From the NCBI GenBank assembly GCA_022606425.2, contig JAHDVF020000016.1, forward strand, positions 2,944,501 through 3,008,500: a stretch of DNA of 64,000 nucleotides, given 5' to 3'. This DNA comes from Lepidostoma basale. Taxonomy: Eukaryota > Arthropoda > Insecta > Trichoptera > Lepidostomatidae. The notes below the pieces were generated by a model. That model had not been told where the DNA came from, ran no database searches, and saw nothing but the letters and a program-made list of their open reading frames with translations. This document shows positions 20,984 to 32,930 of this stretch, one piece after another. The position numbers and the translations under genes were made by a program. Numbering within the stretch: position 1 is the first letter of the stretch; the number at the start of each line of letters is the position of its first letter.

Positions 20984-22340
20984 GTGAGTACGATGAAATC
21001 GAAACGTTGATTGTTGGGATTCATAGCTCGATTTCCCTTCAAATTTTCTGATTCACCAGGGTTTTCCAGTTTATAGAGCAATCAATAAATTCTTTAACCT
21101 TCCAAAAATGAAATATTATATATTCGTTACTATTATAAATTAATTATCACAGAAAGGCGGACCAAATGAATAGGCTACATAATGCGCCATGAAAACTTTC
21201 TACATGACACCCTTGACTAGAATATCTATAACAAATTTCTGACGATATGAGCTTCACCTCATAGTAGAGCTTTTGGTGCAAACCAACCCCCAGGATTGAA
21301 ACCTATGAAGAAGATATATGGGCAGTCATTTGCAGTTAAATGGAAAGTAATTTTGAATCAGATTAGGCTTCTGGCTTATTCTTGATGAATTTTACCACCC
21401 ATCATGATCATATTAGAAAAAGTTCAAATGAAATGATATCTGAATATTTAAATATTATAATTTAATTATTTAAAAAAAAAACTCTCATTCAATTGACTTA
21501 TTGTTATTTATTAATGAAGCGGACAATTAGCCTAGTAAATACATTTCAAGCCTCTCTTTGAGAAGCAAGAGTATTTAAAAGCTAACATTGTTATTTGCTG
21601 TCTTCTTGAAATAATAATTTCAAACGAGTTTTCTGTAAAGTTTCGCTTAGAGCATAATCGTTTCAATATTTATTTTGAAACTCTCAAAAACAAATTGATC
21701 GAAATTCTTAGTACGATGTGAATGGGTCTAAGTAGTTATATTACCAGTAAAATGCGATTATTCGTATTTAAATATACGAAAACATTATAGCTCGTAGCTC
21801 GGTGCATTCGTTTTGTGCAATACTATTTCGAGTCGATAGGTTCTTCTAGTCCATTTGCTGTGAAAAGATTTCTAAGCTCCCGTGCATTATCGATCCACAA
21901 CCACTCAGCTTAGCAATTGACATTCCGCAAAATGCTCAGGACTCCCTCGAGACGGCGCGCGTCACTTAGTCCGCCGTCTAAACCTAAAGCTCACGAAATG
22001 TTTGGAAGTCTTATGAACCAATTCAGTGAATAAAATGTAATGTAACTGAGTGCTATTCACAACAATCCCATAATTTTATTTTAAAACTTTCAATTATTTT
22101 ATGGCTATGTGATAGATTTTATTGTACAAAACTATGCCCCATCACGAAAATGGCTATTTTAAAATAAGCATATCTTTATGTATTATTATTTTAGGCGTTA
22201 AATAAATAATAATAAATTATTCCTAATGGAACAATTTTAACTGACGTTGAAGGAAAATGATTCCTATACTGAATTTTTCAATAAGGACACAATTTTTTTT
22301 TTATATAAACAAAATAAGTTGTGTGTATGATATTTACTCA
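20984..22340. other. Unassigned start of the 30-kb intron
   Basis: Begins with the donor GTGAGT. No mobile element or exon was recognised; the sequence is AT-rich and without long open frames. Confidence 0.4.
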
Positions 22341-22349
22341 ATTAGCATT

Positions 22350-22760
22350 TTTTTATTTTTTTTATTGAATACTACGTCGTTCAATTCTCTGGCACTTTTG
22401 TTGGTTGCACGTATTCGAGAGGTCCAATTTTCGATGACTTTGTCGCATAAATCTGCTGGATTTTGCTGAATGGCGTTTATGTTGATTTTAAGGGCATCAA
22501 TTGTTGGTGGTTTATAGGCTTAGACCTCTGATTTAAGATAGTCCCAAAGGAAGAAGTCTAAAGGGGTTAAGTCACACGATCTTGGTGGCCGGTTCACGTT
22601 GCCGACGAGTAAGATAACCAACCACACATCATCGTATTAATATTATCCAGTTTAGGTCACAAAAAGCTGCTTATCATCGATATATAGAAGATGTCTAAAG
22701 GGGTTAAGTCACACGATCTTGGTGGCCAGTTCACGTTGCCGACGAGTAAGATAACCACAC
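22350..22760 (-). mobile_element. Tc1/mariner-like transposase C-terminal remnant with internal tandem duplication
   Basis: The minus strand reads RPPRSCDLTPLDFFLWDYL, KSEV, KPPTIDALKINI and CDKVIENWTSRIRATNKS. This is the end of a Tc1/mariner-superfamily (DDE) transposase around the last catalytic acidic residue (CDLTPLDFFLWGY in relatives). A block starting GTCTAAAGGGGTTAAGTCAC at 22556 is repeated at 22693, a 137-base tandem duplication. There is no N-terminal part, so this is a dead fragment. Confidence 0.7.
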
Positions 22761-22829
22761 ATCTTCGTATTAATATTATCCAGTTTAGGTCACAAGAAGC
22801 TGCTTATCATCGATATATAGCGTTGTCAC

Positions 22830-24510
22830 AATACCTGTTCATATGGGAGAAGTACGGGCCGATGATTCTGCTGAAATTGCTATGTTCAAAATTCGTATCA
22901 AACGTGACTGACTATCTCGGGATGCATTTGATGCTGGTGTATCTCGTGTGGATTGGATTTGTTCCAAATCTGAAAATTTTGCTTATGCACACATTCATTC
23001 GTCCAAAAATAAACATCCAGACTATACGTCGCTAAAGATGATTATTTGGCGAAATTTGGGCTCGAACGGAACACTGATTTTTAAAATAAATTTGATAATT
23101 TTTACACTACATCCAACGCTACACCTTTCATGTTGATTTGCCATATATTACAAAACAATTCACACGAAAACTAACTGACGTAGCTTTAAAAAGATCGCCG
23201 TTATAACCGAACAAACTTTTACCGTCCCTAATGACAGACCCTATATAACAGATATAAATGGTTGTAGAAAAAGCGTGTATTTTTTTTTAAAGAAATCGCA
23301 TGATATTTTAATTAAAAATTTTGCGTCAACCAACTTTTTGGTCTCGTAACATGAAAATGTGATTTATTCCTCAAATACGAATGCTCCGAAAAGGCAATTA
23401 AATCAAACAGATTTTACTACGATTCCCAAAGTTTGATTGAAACTTGTAATAGTGTCCATAATATTAAAAATATCTTTTCGCTGTTATAATCATTTGTTTA
23501 CTGAATTTAAGTGTTTTTTATCTATGCAGTAATTAATTCTGACGTTTTTATTAATACCTACTTCATATTTCGTATGAAGTAATGTCAGCCCTGCGAGCCC
23601 TGTGTTGGGGGTCGTTCTCTCCGCCCGTATTTCTCGCCGCGTCCCCTCGCGAAGTAATCCGACGTGTCCGAAGTTTATTTTACAGTGAAACGGAAACCGC
23701 AGAACAAAGAATCTGAAAAACATTTTCAATGTAAAATTTCATTAAAGTTTTAAGTTGCGTCCAACGCTCCCCACAAAGGAATCTAGAAATTAAATTATCC
23801 GTATTTTTAAGCGTTTCGCGAATTTAGCATCAAGTCAATATTGCGGGAGTAGGGTTTTTATACCACCAACTTGCTGTTACAGAGATAATAGGAAATTCAA
23901 TATTTTGAATAACAAAGATGATCAAATTAATATATTTTTATTTCCACATTCAAAAAACGTTTCATTTCATTTTTTAAGTAAAATATTATTTCCCCCCTTT
24001 TATGGGTTGCTTCTACTTGTTTTTTTTCTAATTTAGATTCACGACGCAAAGGGTTAAAGTTTAAATTTATTGTTAGTAAAATTCCCAACCCCCGTTTGCT
24101 ATGCACAATGCAGGATTAATTTCCTTCGTAACTGGTTTGTTTGCGGGAGGAGCGCAGGAATTGGGGGCAAATTGGATGCTGCAGGAGTTCCGCAGTCTTT
24201 ATCTCCCAGCAGCACAATGGAGCCCACGCTCCTCCCCGCGGCGGATGCTATTATGGGAGCAGAAGACATTATGCTCTCGCAGGGAAATTATTTCCCATTG
24301 CACGATACGGCGTTACCTTCGTAACAAACTATTTTAAAGTCGTAGCGAATTTTTAAAATTAGTTTGGACATAAGTGTAATTAAGATATTAATAAAAATAC
24401 AGAATGCATTTTTATAACAACAATGAACTTTTTTTTCGTACGTTACCGCAATATATTTTTCAGCAGGTGTAGGGTAAAAATGTTACTTTACATTTTCTTT
24501 TTATTCGTTT
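22830..24510. other. Unassigned intron stretch
   Basis: A + strand open segment around 22948-23136 (DWICSKSENFAYAHIHSSKN) may be another transposon remnant, but I cannot name it. A moderately GC-rich patch at 23590-23700 and short overlapping open frames at 24070-24356 have no recognisable domain. Confidence 0.35.
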
Positions 24511-24514
24511 CGTT

Positions 24515-24800
24515 GTTCTTCTTCTTCTTCTCGGGGCTAAATTCCGGTATGGGATTTGCCCTCCTCTACAATATTCCTCCACTGAGTCCTGTCCCTGGCC
24601 ATTCCTATCCATTTTTCAGGTCTGTTCAGTTTCTCCCAGTTCTTTTCCACACAGTCTGCTGATATTATATATTCTTGGTCTGCTTCTTGTTATCTTTTCG
24701 CATGGCGCCCACCTAGACCTGATCTTCGGTGATCGATCCTCTGGCTTTCGTTCTGCATACTCAGCTAACTGCAAGCGTTGAGATTTCCAAAATCTCACTT
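24515..24800 (-). mobile_element. LINE 3' fragment with (GAA)n tail
   Basis: The minus strand reads, with shifts, VRFWKSQRLQLAEYAERKP, ITRSRPRIYNIS and MARDRTQWRNIVEEGKSHT, ending in GAAGAAGAAGAAG. The RDRxQWRxIVEE ending followed by a GAA microsatellite is typical of LINE 3' ends in insects. Confidence 0.6.
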
Positions 24801-25009
24801 ATGTTATTTGTTTGAATTAATAATAAAAAAAGATTCAACATAACAATAAAAATAACATTTACTCACTATCATTAGGTCTTTAGTTGGGGTATCTTCTATC
24901 CGTTTACTAACCTAATGGCAGTTATCTTAGATTCTGGTATAATTTAAAGTAGACACGAATTAGTTTTTTCCAATAATCAATTGATTTTTTTTATTGTTTC
25001 TTGTAGAAT

Positions 25010-25200
25010 GACGTAAACTTCCACATTAAATAATTAATACAAACAAAATTTTGGGTTGAGAAAATTATGAAAGTAATTAATCTGAATGAAAACGTTTCTT
25101 TTCTAGAAGTTTTATTATATTTTATGTGAATTACATGTTTCGCCTGTCTAATGTAATGATTGCAGAAAAATACCGAATTAGTTCCGTGTATGTTTAGAAA
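25010..25200. repeat. Fold-back family A copy, eroded
   Basis: Contains TTGTTTCTTGTAGAATGACG, AATCTGAATGAAAACG, TTCTAGAAGTTTTATTATAT and GAATTACATGTTTCGCCTGT in family A order. Confidence 0.6.
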
Positions 25201-25854
25201 TAATGCATTCACAACATGAAATCAACTATGCAATAAGATTTTAAATAGACTTGTAAAGTGGGATTCCTGAATAAGAACATGAAGATATGGCTGTATTAGG
25301 AAGAGAGGTTGTGTCTGGAAATCTAAAAGTTATTTACTCTATTTGTTGACCCCTCGAGCAGCGCCCTAAGCACACGAGTGGATCTACGCCTGAAATAAGG
25401 TTGTCAATACATAAACTGTTAATTGAATTGTGGGTTCGTGCTTAAGTGACCAGATTTCCAATCACATGTTGTTAACAATATTCGGCACCCCCTGGAGCCG
25501 CGCTATTCGCCCCCCTCCCCCGATAGCGCCCCCACCGCAACCCGTGAATATTGTGAATCAATATGTTATTAATAAGCAATCATTATTTGTGGTGACAGCG
25601 CTCTAATGCTGTAAATTGTTAATTAAATTGGTTGGTGCTCATTTATGATTCATTCATTGAAATCATCTCATTTTGATCTCCATAAATTGATGAAATTCAA
25701 CCTGTACAGGCACTGACACGTCATGGAACATTAAGGAGATAAATAGTTATATTTGCTTTTGGATAATAAATAGTTGAATTAAATGCTTTATAGATATTTC
25801 CTTATTTCTGTATGTGAAAATATAATAAGAGAATGTAGTGCAAATTAAATTGTT

Positions 25855-26105
25855 TTGAACAAAATACTGAAAGGGAAATTAAGACTGTTTGGACACATGG
25901 AAAAAAAGAATGATGAGAAAAGTATTAAAAATGCTAGCGGTATAATAAATAGATAAACCATTGAAAAATAATCGAATAAATAGACGTGAGTGCATGACGC
26001 GATGTGTGAATATTGAGAAAGTAAAGAATTATGTCAGGAAATAACAGTGTGGTGATCCATTCTTTCTGCCTATCCCCTCGGAGACACGGCCTGATGTTTA
26101 GTTAT
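25855..26105 (+). mobile_element. LINE-A 3' fragment
   Basis: The + strand matches LINE-A from AACAAAATACTGAAAGGGAA (GSLRWFGH region) to CGGAGACACGGCCTGATG and a weak TTAG tail. It carries internal deletions and many substitutions, so it is an older copy. Confidence 0.75.
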
Positions 26106-26144
26106 TTATGTTTATATTTTTCTCTACCTCTGAATTTAGCCTTC

Positions 26145-26228
26145 ACCCCTTTTTGAAATTATATGTATAAAATAGAACTGAAATGAACCCCTTTTTGAAA
26201 TGATATGTATAAAATAGAACTGTGAAAT
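26145..26228 (+). repeat. 42-bp tandem duplication
   Basis: The block ACCCCTTTTTGAAAT(T/G)ATATG...AATAGAACTG occurs twice in direct tandem, starting at 26145 and 26187, with one or two differences. Confidence 0.75.
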
Positions 26229-26316
26229 AAGTGAGCGGACAAGAGAAAATATTTTCACTGTGAGATCAAACACACAACCTTATGTGCCGTAGAGAGCTTC
26301 GCGTGTCATTGTTCCT

Positions 26317-26426
26317 AACAAACTAACTAACCATCACGCCGTCTCCCCGAAAGGGTAGGCAGAAAGAATGGACTGTCGCACTTTTACTGATGCGGCACTC
26401 CATCCTTCTCTTTTCGCTCCGCGGGA
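26317..26426 (-). mobile_element. Very short non-autonomous LINE-A derivative with 14-bp target-site duplication
   Basis: A 110-base insertion comprising the TTAG tail, the LINE-A 3' end, and the beginning of the joined 5' segment (to CTCCGCGGGAG). GTGTCATTGTTCCT flanks it at 26303-26316 and 26427-26440, a perfect 14-bp target-site duplication. It crosses the diagnostic junction (GCATCAGTAAAAGTGCGACA on the minus strand), so it derives from the short element and not from LINE-A itself. Confidence 0.9.
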
Positions 26427-26444
26427 GTGTCATTGTTCCTCCAC

Positions 26445-27194
26445 ACGTAGTTTACCCGTTTTTATACACCAACTTATAAAACAGGTCTGAGATTCTCATT
26501 TAAACCTTTTTATGTTCAAATATGTGAAGCATTGAACAAGCAGAAGTTGAAAGAACGAAGGAAACTAATCGATGAGGTTATGTTGCAGGATAATTAGAAA
26601 AGTGGAATATACTGATACTATTGTTTGACAGTTCATCTCTCTATTTACCTTATCAAGGAAAAATGTGATGAATTCAGATAAATAAACCACCAAAATATTT
26701 ATATGTAAAACATTTGACACTTTGGTAAAAATGTTTGATTTGTGAAATGTGAAGATATTATTAAAGCGTGTATTTGAAAGGGAATTTTCAAATAGATTAT
26801 TTATTTACATCGAGTAATGAATATTAAAGGTCACAGAGACCAGTTTCAGTATTCTGATGAATTTATTGTCTTCTATTTGATATGCAAACCTTATTTGTAA
26901 CCAATCTCCTCCAACCGCGGGCGCCATCTCGTAAATATTATACTTGAGATTCGGTTCGCGGTTCTTACCGATGAATCTTTTATTTTACGCCCTCTAAAAT
27001 TACCTTCCTAACTCTTCATTAGTTATTGAAAACAATCGAAAAAACCTCGCAGTTTCTCCGACGTGTTTACGGAAGTAAACAATTATTTACAACACACCTT
27101 TCTTTACAATCAATAACGTTTTTATATGTGTAAAATCATCATGAATTCGAATAAAAGAGGTAAAGCATTGTAAATATCGTATAAAATAATTTAA
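26445..27194. other. Unassigned intron stretch
   Basis: No exon or recognised repeat. Confidence 0.4.
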
Positions 27195-27196
27195 TA

Positions 27197-27776
27197 TTAG
27201 GTCCTTACATATGAAATTGGCGTTTTGCCGTACTGGCAAATTTGATCTCAAATATCTTCTCTTTGGTTAGGAATTCCAAATTCAAATTTATACAGCTATT
27301 TATTCAAGTATTTGTGTTTCGAAAATTATAATTCATTTGTTTTTTCCTCAATTGTTTTTTTTCTTTGCGTCACTCAGTTTACAAAATGGAAAACTTCAAA
27401 TATCGCGTTATTTACGAGTACGAGTTCCACCGTGGCGCCAGTGCTGCAGAAACGGCTCGAAGGATTAATGATAAGACATCCACCGTACTTTCCGGACCTT
27501 GCCCCAACAGATCACTATTTTTTTCGAAATTCGGATAACTTCTTGCAAGGGAAAAAATTCAACTCCAATGGGGCAGTCCAAACCGACTTCAAAGATTTTA
27601 TTGATTCCCGTCCGAATGTTTTTTTTAGTAAAGGGATCGATGAACTACCTATGAGATGGCAAAAGTGCATAGATAGAAATGGTAGATACTTTGATTAAAT
27701 AAATATATTATATTAAAAAAAAATCAACTTTATGTTCCTCCCATACAAAACGCCAATTTCATATGTAAGGACCTAA
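27197..27776 (+). mobile_element. mariner deletion derivative with perfect 31-bp terminal inverted repeats
   Basis: The ends 27197-27227 and 27746-27776 are perfect 31-base inverted repeats starting TTAGGTCCTTACATATG, flanked by TA on both sides (27195-27196 and 27777-27778). An ATG at 27386 opens MENFKYRVIYEYEFHRGASA-type sequence, the start of the mariner helix-turn-helix. After about 27 codons the reading shifts to the C-terminus: RHPPYFPDLAPTDHYFF, FLQGKKFNS, SKGIDELPMRWQKCID, ending at 27698. The middle of the transposase, with the first two catalytic aspartates, is deleted; only the third (in PDLAPTD) remains. At 580 bp against about 1.3 kb for full elements, it can only move with an outside transposase. 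Identical ends suggest recent activity. Confidence 0.93.
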
Positions 27777-27778
27777 TA

Positions 27779-29505
27779 TATTATTTGCTAAGTGAGGCAT
27801 CGAAGGGGCCAATTGATAAAAAATAATATGAGTAGATCGTCTTCCAATGCTTGATCGCTTCGTTAAATATCTCGATTATTTAAATCAACAGATGATATTT
27901 GAAACCTAGATACGATTGAAATCAGAGTACATTTAAATGTATGCATTTACACTAGTTATGCTTTGTAAACATTAAAACAACAATTTGCTGACTATTATAC
28001 ATATAATCCGAAATATTTTAGAAATAAAGTAATCTCTTTTGCATAGTATGTATTTTTTAGACCTGATAGATGTTTTTTTTATTGATAAAAAAGGACATAA
28101 ATCCTAATTCTGAACTAGTATTGAATAAATTGAAGGGAGAAGTTAGTAATTATTTACATGCTTTATTAAAATATTTGTATTCATATACTATATTTTACTA
28201 GGTAAATGGACAGAGTACTGCCTAGTGTATTCTGCCTTCCTTAAAGAAATGTCACCGTTTTTGTTTTGTTTCGTTGAACTAGTCCTTTTCTTAGTTTATG
28301 GCACTTTGGCCGGGTGCCGCACTGTAGTATTAATAATTCCCTTAAAGGAAGAAGAATGGGTGCTGATGGGAACGGCTCGAGGGAAATCGGAGAATGGCAA
28401 AGGCATGCGGATAGCCTTTGGGTTAACAGGGGATGGCGTCACGTAGAGGAAATTGCTTCCATAATCTGGTACCTGCTCTCTCCGAGCAGTGGCGCTCTGG
28501 GACCTTTCAGCGCAAGACCCAGACTACGATATTAGGACCTTCGGTATAAATCTGCCTATGAATACGAATTCTGATGTTTTTTTGATAAATTTAGACGAAC
28601 CGACCAATTGTAATTTTATATGTCGTCTCTTCTTTGCTGCAGAGACTAATGTTGACAAAAACAACCCGTCCAAAGTAAAATGAGGGTGTTTTTCCCGGTT
28701 AATTTTTATAAGTAGCGAGTAAAATCATATATTTAAATGAAATATAATAGATTGGTATACGAAATTTTATTCTGTAAACAGGTGACGAACTGATTAACAA
28801 AGAACACAAGTAACTCACGCCCCGCCAGTGCTCCGAAGATGTTATCCTGGATGGAAAGGTCCTTTTGTCGTTCAATTGGAAGGACTGGCTAGTCCCGATA
28901 ACGGCCCGGCACTGAATAAATATCTCCAAAATTCCGCTGAGAACTGTTTCTTTTTACATTCCGAGAAAAACTTTTTATATTAGCTGAACTCTCCTAGTCG
29001 TGCTGGACTAGCCCCGGTGGGACGGGAAGACGATGTTCCTTTGTGTGTCTAGTATAGTATCATCAGATATTCTCTTGTAGCAGCGGAACACCTCGCAGTT
29101 CAAGGCTCGAATAATAAATATTAATGTAGAGACGTAATATTTATCTTGTACGGTGGCTACATTACAATATTATTATGTAAATGCTCTTCCTACTTTAGCA
29201 GATTCAAAGGTTTGGTTTCTTTCCACGAATATTTAGGCCCGCATATTGACATGGTGCCGGTTGAAATAATACGAACATTACCGCACTCGTAGAATATTTC
29301 AATGTGAATTTGTTCTTAAGACGTGTTTCTTATTTATTGTAGTATCACATTGTCGTTGTGTGCGGCAGCTTTCCGTACTCCAGCTGAACTCTGTCTCCGT
29401 CTATTGATTCAAATTTAATTTTCCGTCTGATTATAACATTCAAGCATAATAGTCGAGCAAGTGGGAAGTTTTTTGAAAACCTAAAACCTGTCAATCTCCA
29501 TGTTT
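27779..29505. other. Unassigned intron stretch
   Basis: AT-rich DNA with a more mixed segment at 28220-28560. Overlapping open frames there have no recognisable domain. Confidence 0.35.
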
Positions 29506-29740
29506 TGTAAAATAATTATTATTTTATTTATTGTTTCTTGAACATTGATATAAACTATCATCTTAAAAAAAAATACGAATGGAAACGTGTGTTTAATGGA
29601 AATTTAATTTAATTTAATGTATTATATGTCATACATTTCGCTTGGCCTTTTTATTATATGTCATACATTTCATAAGGTCTTGGCAAGGTGACACATGTCA
29701 TTCCCCTAAAATTAAACAAAAATTAAAGAAAACCAAATCA
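29505..29740. repeat. Fold-back family A copy, rearranged
   Basis: Contains TTATTGTTTCTTGAACATTG, AATACGAATGGAAACGTGTG and two partly duplicated ATTATATGTCATACATTTC segments before GACACATGTCATTCCCCTAA. An internal duplication distinguishes it from the usual arrangement. Confidence 0.55.
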
Positions 29741-30474
29741 CTTCTGATAATTTCTTATTTTTTGTCCCGCCTGGGAAGGAGGGGAGTTCCATCTTTAGTT
29801 TCGTCTCCAAATACTATGTTCCGTTACAGAGTCAAGTATTGACTCGGAACATAACATCGTTTCCCCATAGAAGTGCAAAGCAAAGATTAACGTCAGAGCA
29901 GCACGGAGAGTCTCAACGACTCTCTGTCGTACAGCTACTTTGAGTTTCCCGTGACGTGTAATTTGTCCAAATCTCTCTCCCTTGGTCAGCTAAAAGAACG
30001 TTCAGAACTTTATTTCTGTGTGCTGTTCCCCTTCTATTTAGTATTATATTGACTATCTTTAACAAACAATTCATCAAATATATTTATCATTTTCACAAGT
30101 TATTTGATGAAAATAACTAACGACTTTTAATATAGATATTTTCTGATAATTTATAACATAACATAACATTATATAATAATTTATAACTTATAACAAGGAT
30201 AGTTTCGGGATTCATATAATCGTTTCAGGGGATTTGGGGTTATAAGGCCTGTTTTACCAATTTTAATAAAACACATCGAAATGTTTATTTGCCATTTATA
30301 TGTTAATGTTCGTTTGGCTTAACATACAGATTATTATAAAGTCTTATAGAAGTAAGAATAAAAGCACTTTCATTATTTTATTACTGTGTACTGTATTCAT
30401 AACATTTCCTTTCGCGCTGCATTCACTTCTAATATTTGCATTTAACACTCTATCATATCATCTTTAAAGTAGCG

Positions 30475-30990
30475 GAAAAGGCTAAAGAACGTCGACTGCA
30501 GTGGTACCGGTCATGTGAGCAGGAGGGACGATGAATACATCGTCCACAAGACCCTGCAACTGGAAGATGGAAGGAGGGGACCGAGTCGGCCTTTTGCAAC
30601 GTAGAGGTCCACACTTATGAACGATCTGAGAGCAGTGGCGGTACTCCCATAGAAGCCCAGAAGCCCGGCTTGCGTAAGAAATTTTGAATCAAAACCTCTT
30701 CTAGCTTACAGAGGTTCATCTCTTGTGGCTATTCCTCTTACGTCTAATGGGAACATTTTTGGTGATTTGGTGGGTTGGTGGTTTATGCGGGGGCATGATT
30801 ACTTAGATTTTGAGGTTTTGATTCAACATTTCTAACGTAGTCGGGCTTTTGGGCTTCTATGGGAGTACCGCCACTGCCTGAGGGCGCTGGGACTGGACAA
30901 TCAGATGACCCATGGTAGCAAAACTTGGCGGAGCTATATTAAGGAAAAGGCTAGGCGAAACAAGAAGACTCTATCATATACAGATTTATG
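30475..30990 (+). mobile_element. LINE-E 3' fragment, split by a hAT-type MITE
   Basis: Before the insertion the + strand reads AEKAKERRLQWYGHV, SRRDDEYIVHKTLQLEDGRR and WRSTLMNDLRA. After it the frame continues as ALGLDNQMTHGSKTWRSYIK. This is the C-terminal part of a LINE (RLQWYGHV.RRDDEYV...GVxxxxAxDRxxWR). Removing 30633-30876 plus one target copy restores the reading across the gap. Confidence 0.7.
30633..30876. mobile_element. hAT-type MITE with 35-bp terminal inverted repeats
   Basis: The ends 30633-30667 and 30842-30876 are inverted repeats of 35 bases with one mismatch, starting CAGTGGCGGTACTCC. The CAGNGGCGG start is typical of hAT transposons. The flanks are TCTGAGAG (30625-30632) and CCTGAGGG (30877-30884), an 8-bp target-site duplication with two differences, as expected for hAT. 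The interior, 244 bp in total, has no coding capacity. Confidence 0.88.
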
Positions 30991-31574
30991 GCACATTCGT
31001 CTAATTTCTACTCCGTTTATTATACTTTTATCCTTATTTTCTAATGTTTCATGCTTCACTTCCATGCATAAGGGTCATGTCAATATATAATGATCAGTTA
31101 AAACTGAAAATTAGAGTTTTTCAGCATTGATTAAAATTTAAATAATTTTGTGAACTTAATCGGGTGTGGGAACTATTTCCAATTCAATAACTCCTCTTGT
31201 ACTCGCACCATCTCAATTGAATGTGTATCGCACCGTGCCTGTCGCGGGATCACGTTACCGCCGTGCGATTATTAATTTAGTCTATCCAATGACTCACATT
31301 ACACCTCCCCCTTCGGTAACCTAAGCTTCGTGTAAACCTTACCATTGTTTACACAGCTAATGATTTATTATCATTGTAATCATAATAAATTTGAGCCGCT
31401 TAGACCGGAGACGCGGAGACGACGCAGACGTCGGCAGGCCGCAGGGATCGCGATTGGACCGCGATCTTGCGAACTAGATCGACAGGGGTCCGCGCGGCGA
31501 AACCAACATTACTTACTAAAAATAATATTTTACCACCAATATTTACATATTACAGAATTGCAGTAATTTAATTT

Positions 31575-31785
31575 CATTTAAAATACAGTTTGCATTTTTC
31601 ATCTTTTCTTTTTGGCCTTTTTCTCGAGTCTGCTCTCTGTGAAGTCCATATTTCTTGGTAGTGGCCTCAAAATACGATCTCCATGTTGCCAAATGCCGTC
31701 TCTGTACCGTTGGGATTCGAAGGGCAGATTTTACTATGTGGTCAATTTTCTCGACGCATGACGTAGCCAAACCTTCTCAATCTGA
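31575..31785 (-). mobile_element. LINE-E-like 3' fragment, degenerate
   Basis: The minus strand reads FGYVMRREN, then in another frame DHIVKSALRIPTVQRRHLAT, WRSYFEATTKKYGLHREQT, REKGQKEK. The pattern FGHVMRRxxDHxVKxxL...WxxxxEATxKxYxLxxExTxDRxxW is the tail of an RTE-like LINE. It has frameshifts and no tail repeats. Confidence 0.6.
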
Positions 31786-31869
31786 CTTAAACTTTAAATT
31801 GCCTTTTTTTATCTGAGTGGAAAATAATAAATATAAATAAATCTATTGATGATTGAGGTTTTTGTTTTA

Positions 31870-32335
31870 CTGTATATAAAAATAAACGCGATTGTTTAAT
31901 GGTTTTACTTGATTTAATTCATATAATTACTTATATAAATAGTAGTTTATGTTATGAATTCAATAGTAGTTTGTTTTGAATCATTTATGAATTCAAATAA
32001 CTAATTAGTTCTTGGAAAAACCTCAAGTGTAATGGCCCTATCAACTAGCATTATATGAAGTCGTCATTATATGAATTCAAATAACTAATTAGTTCTTGGA
32101 AAAATCTAAAAGTTGTTTAGTGTAATGGCCCCATCGATTTACATTGTATAAATTCTTTCCCCCACCCTAAAGTTTTTTAAATCAATATTAGGACACATTG
32201 TTTGGCGACTAGGTTCAGTTTATAAATACCCTCACAAGGCGAAACAAATTTGTAACTACTATTTATATAAGTAATTAAATGAATTAAATCAAGTAAAATT
32301 ATTAAACAATCGCGTTTATTATTATATACAATAAT
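31870..32335. repeat. Fold-back family B copy
   Basis: The arms are inverted: ATAAACGCGATTGTTTAATG...TTACTTGATTTAATTCAT on the left, ATGAATTAAATCAAGTAA...AACAATCGCGTTTAT on the right. CTCACAAGGCGAAACAAATT in the right arm matches the other family B copy. The centre holds an 84-base tandem duplication of ATGAATTCAAATAACTAATT (starting 31987 and 32071). Confidence 0.7.
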
Positions 32336-32339
32336 AATA

Positions 32340-32930
32340 AATAAATCTTTTAAAAAAATGACATTTGTTTTCTCACACACTCTATTATTTATTACAACAG
32401 TCTATCAAGATGCGTTTTAATTTTAGCACATCCCTCTATCCGGACAGTTCTTTCTTCTCCTCCTGCCCGCAGTGTGTGGCCGCGTGCTCTGTATTCCGAG
32501 AGCGCGCTCGCCTCGCCTCGCCTTTTTGTCACTCCGTCCGATGGCGGCCATTAACAACCCTTATTGATTATGATAATACTTGGCGGGAAATTGAATAATG
32601 GCCATAAAGGGAATAAAGCCAGCTCGGAATATTTCTTAGGAAACAAACTGCTACTTATAAATACAAAACAATATCCTTAGGTCTATGAGAAAAAGGCTAT
32701 TTCAAACTTTCAATAGTAAGGATTGCTTCACATTTACTGAGCAGCACAATAACCGTAATATTAGGATACACACGTTACTCTAGCATTGCCTTTATGGTCA
32801 CACATCACTGAACTCCACTTTGCAAGTATTACACTTTAATTATAATCTAGTTATGAGTCGATCAAGACAAAAACAATTATTAATCTAATCTAGTACCGAA
32901 AACGATTTGAAATTTACTAAAAAAAACGAA
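32340..32930. other. Unassigned intron stretch
   Basis: Includes a small GC-richer patch at 32455-32550; no exon or element recognised. Confidence 0.35.

Noticed and set aside
20721..21081. Two alternative open frames overlapping exon three, one on each strand
   Set aside because: They are low-complexity, Gly/Arg/Ala-rich by-products of GC-rich receptor codons, and only the frame with correct splice phase matches a known protein.
24070..24356. Three overlapping + strand open frames of 71-84 codons
   Set aside because: No domain, no splice-supported context and no agreement between frames; looks like chance opening in a less AT-rich patch.
28225..28683. Three overlapping open frames (64-73 codons) as possible small genes
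   Set aside because: No shared frame, no domain and no splice or promoter evidence.
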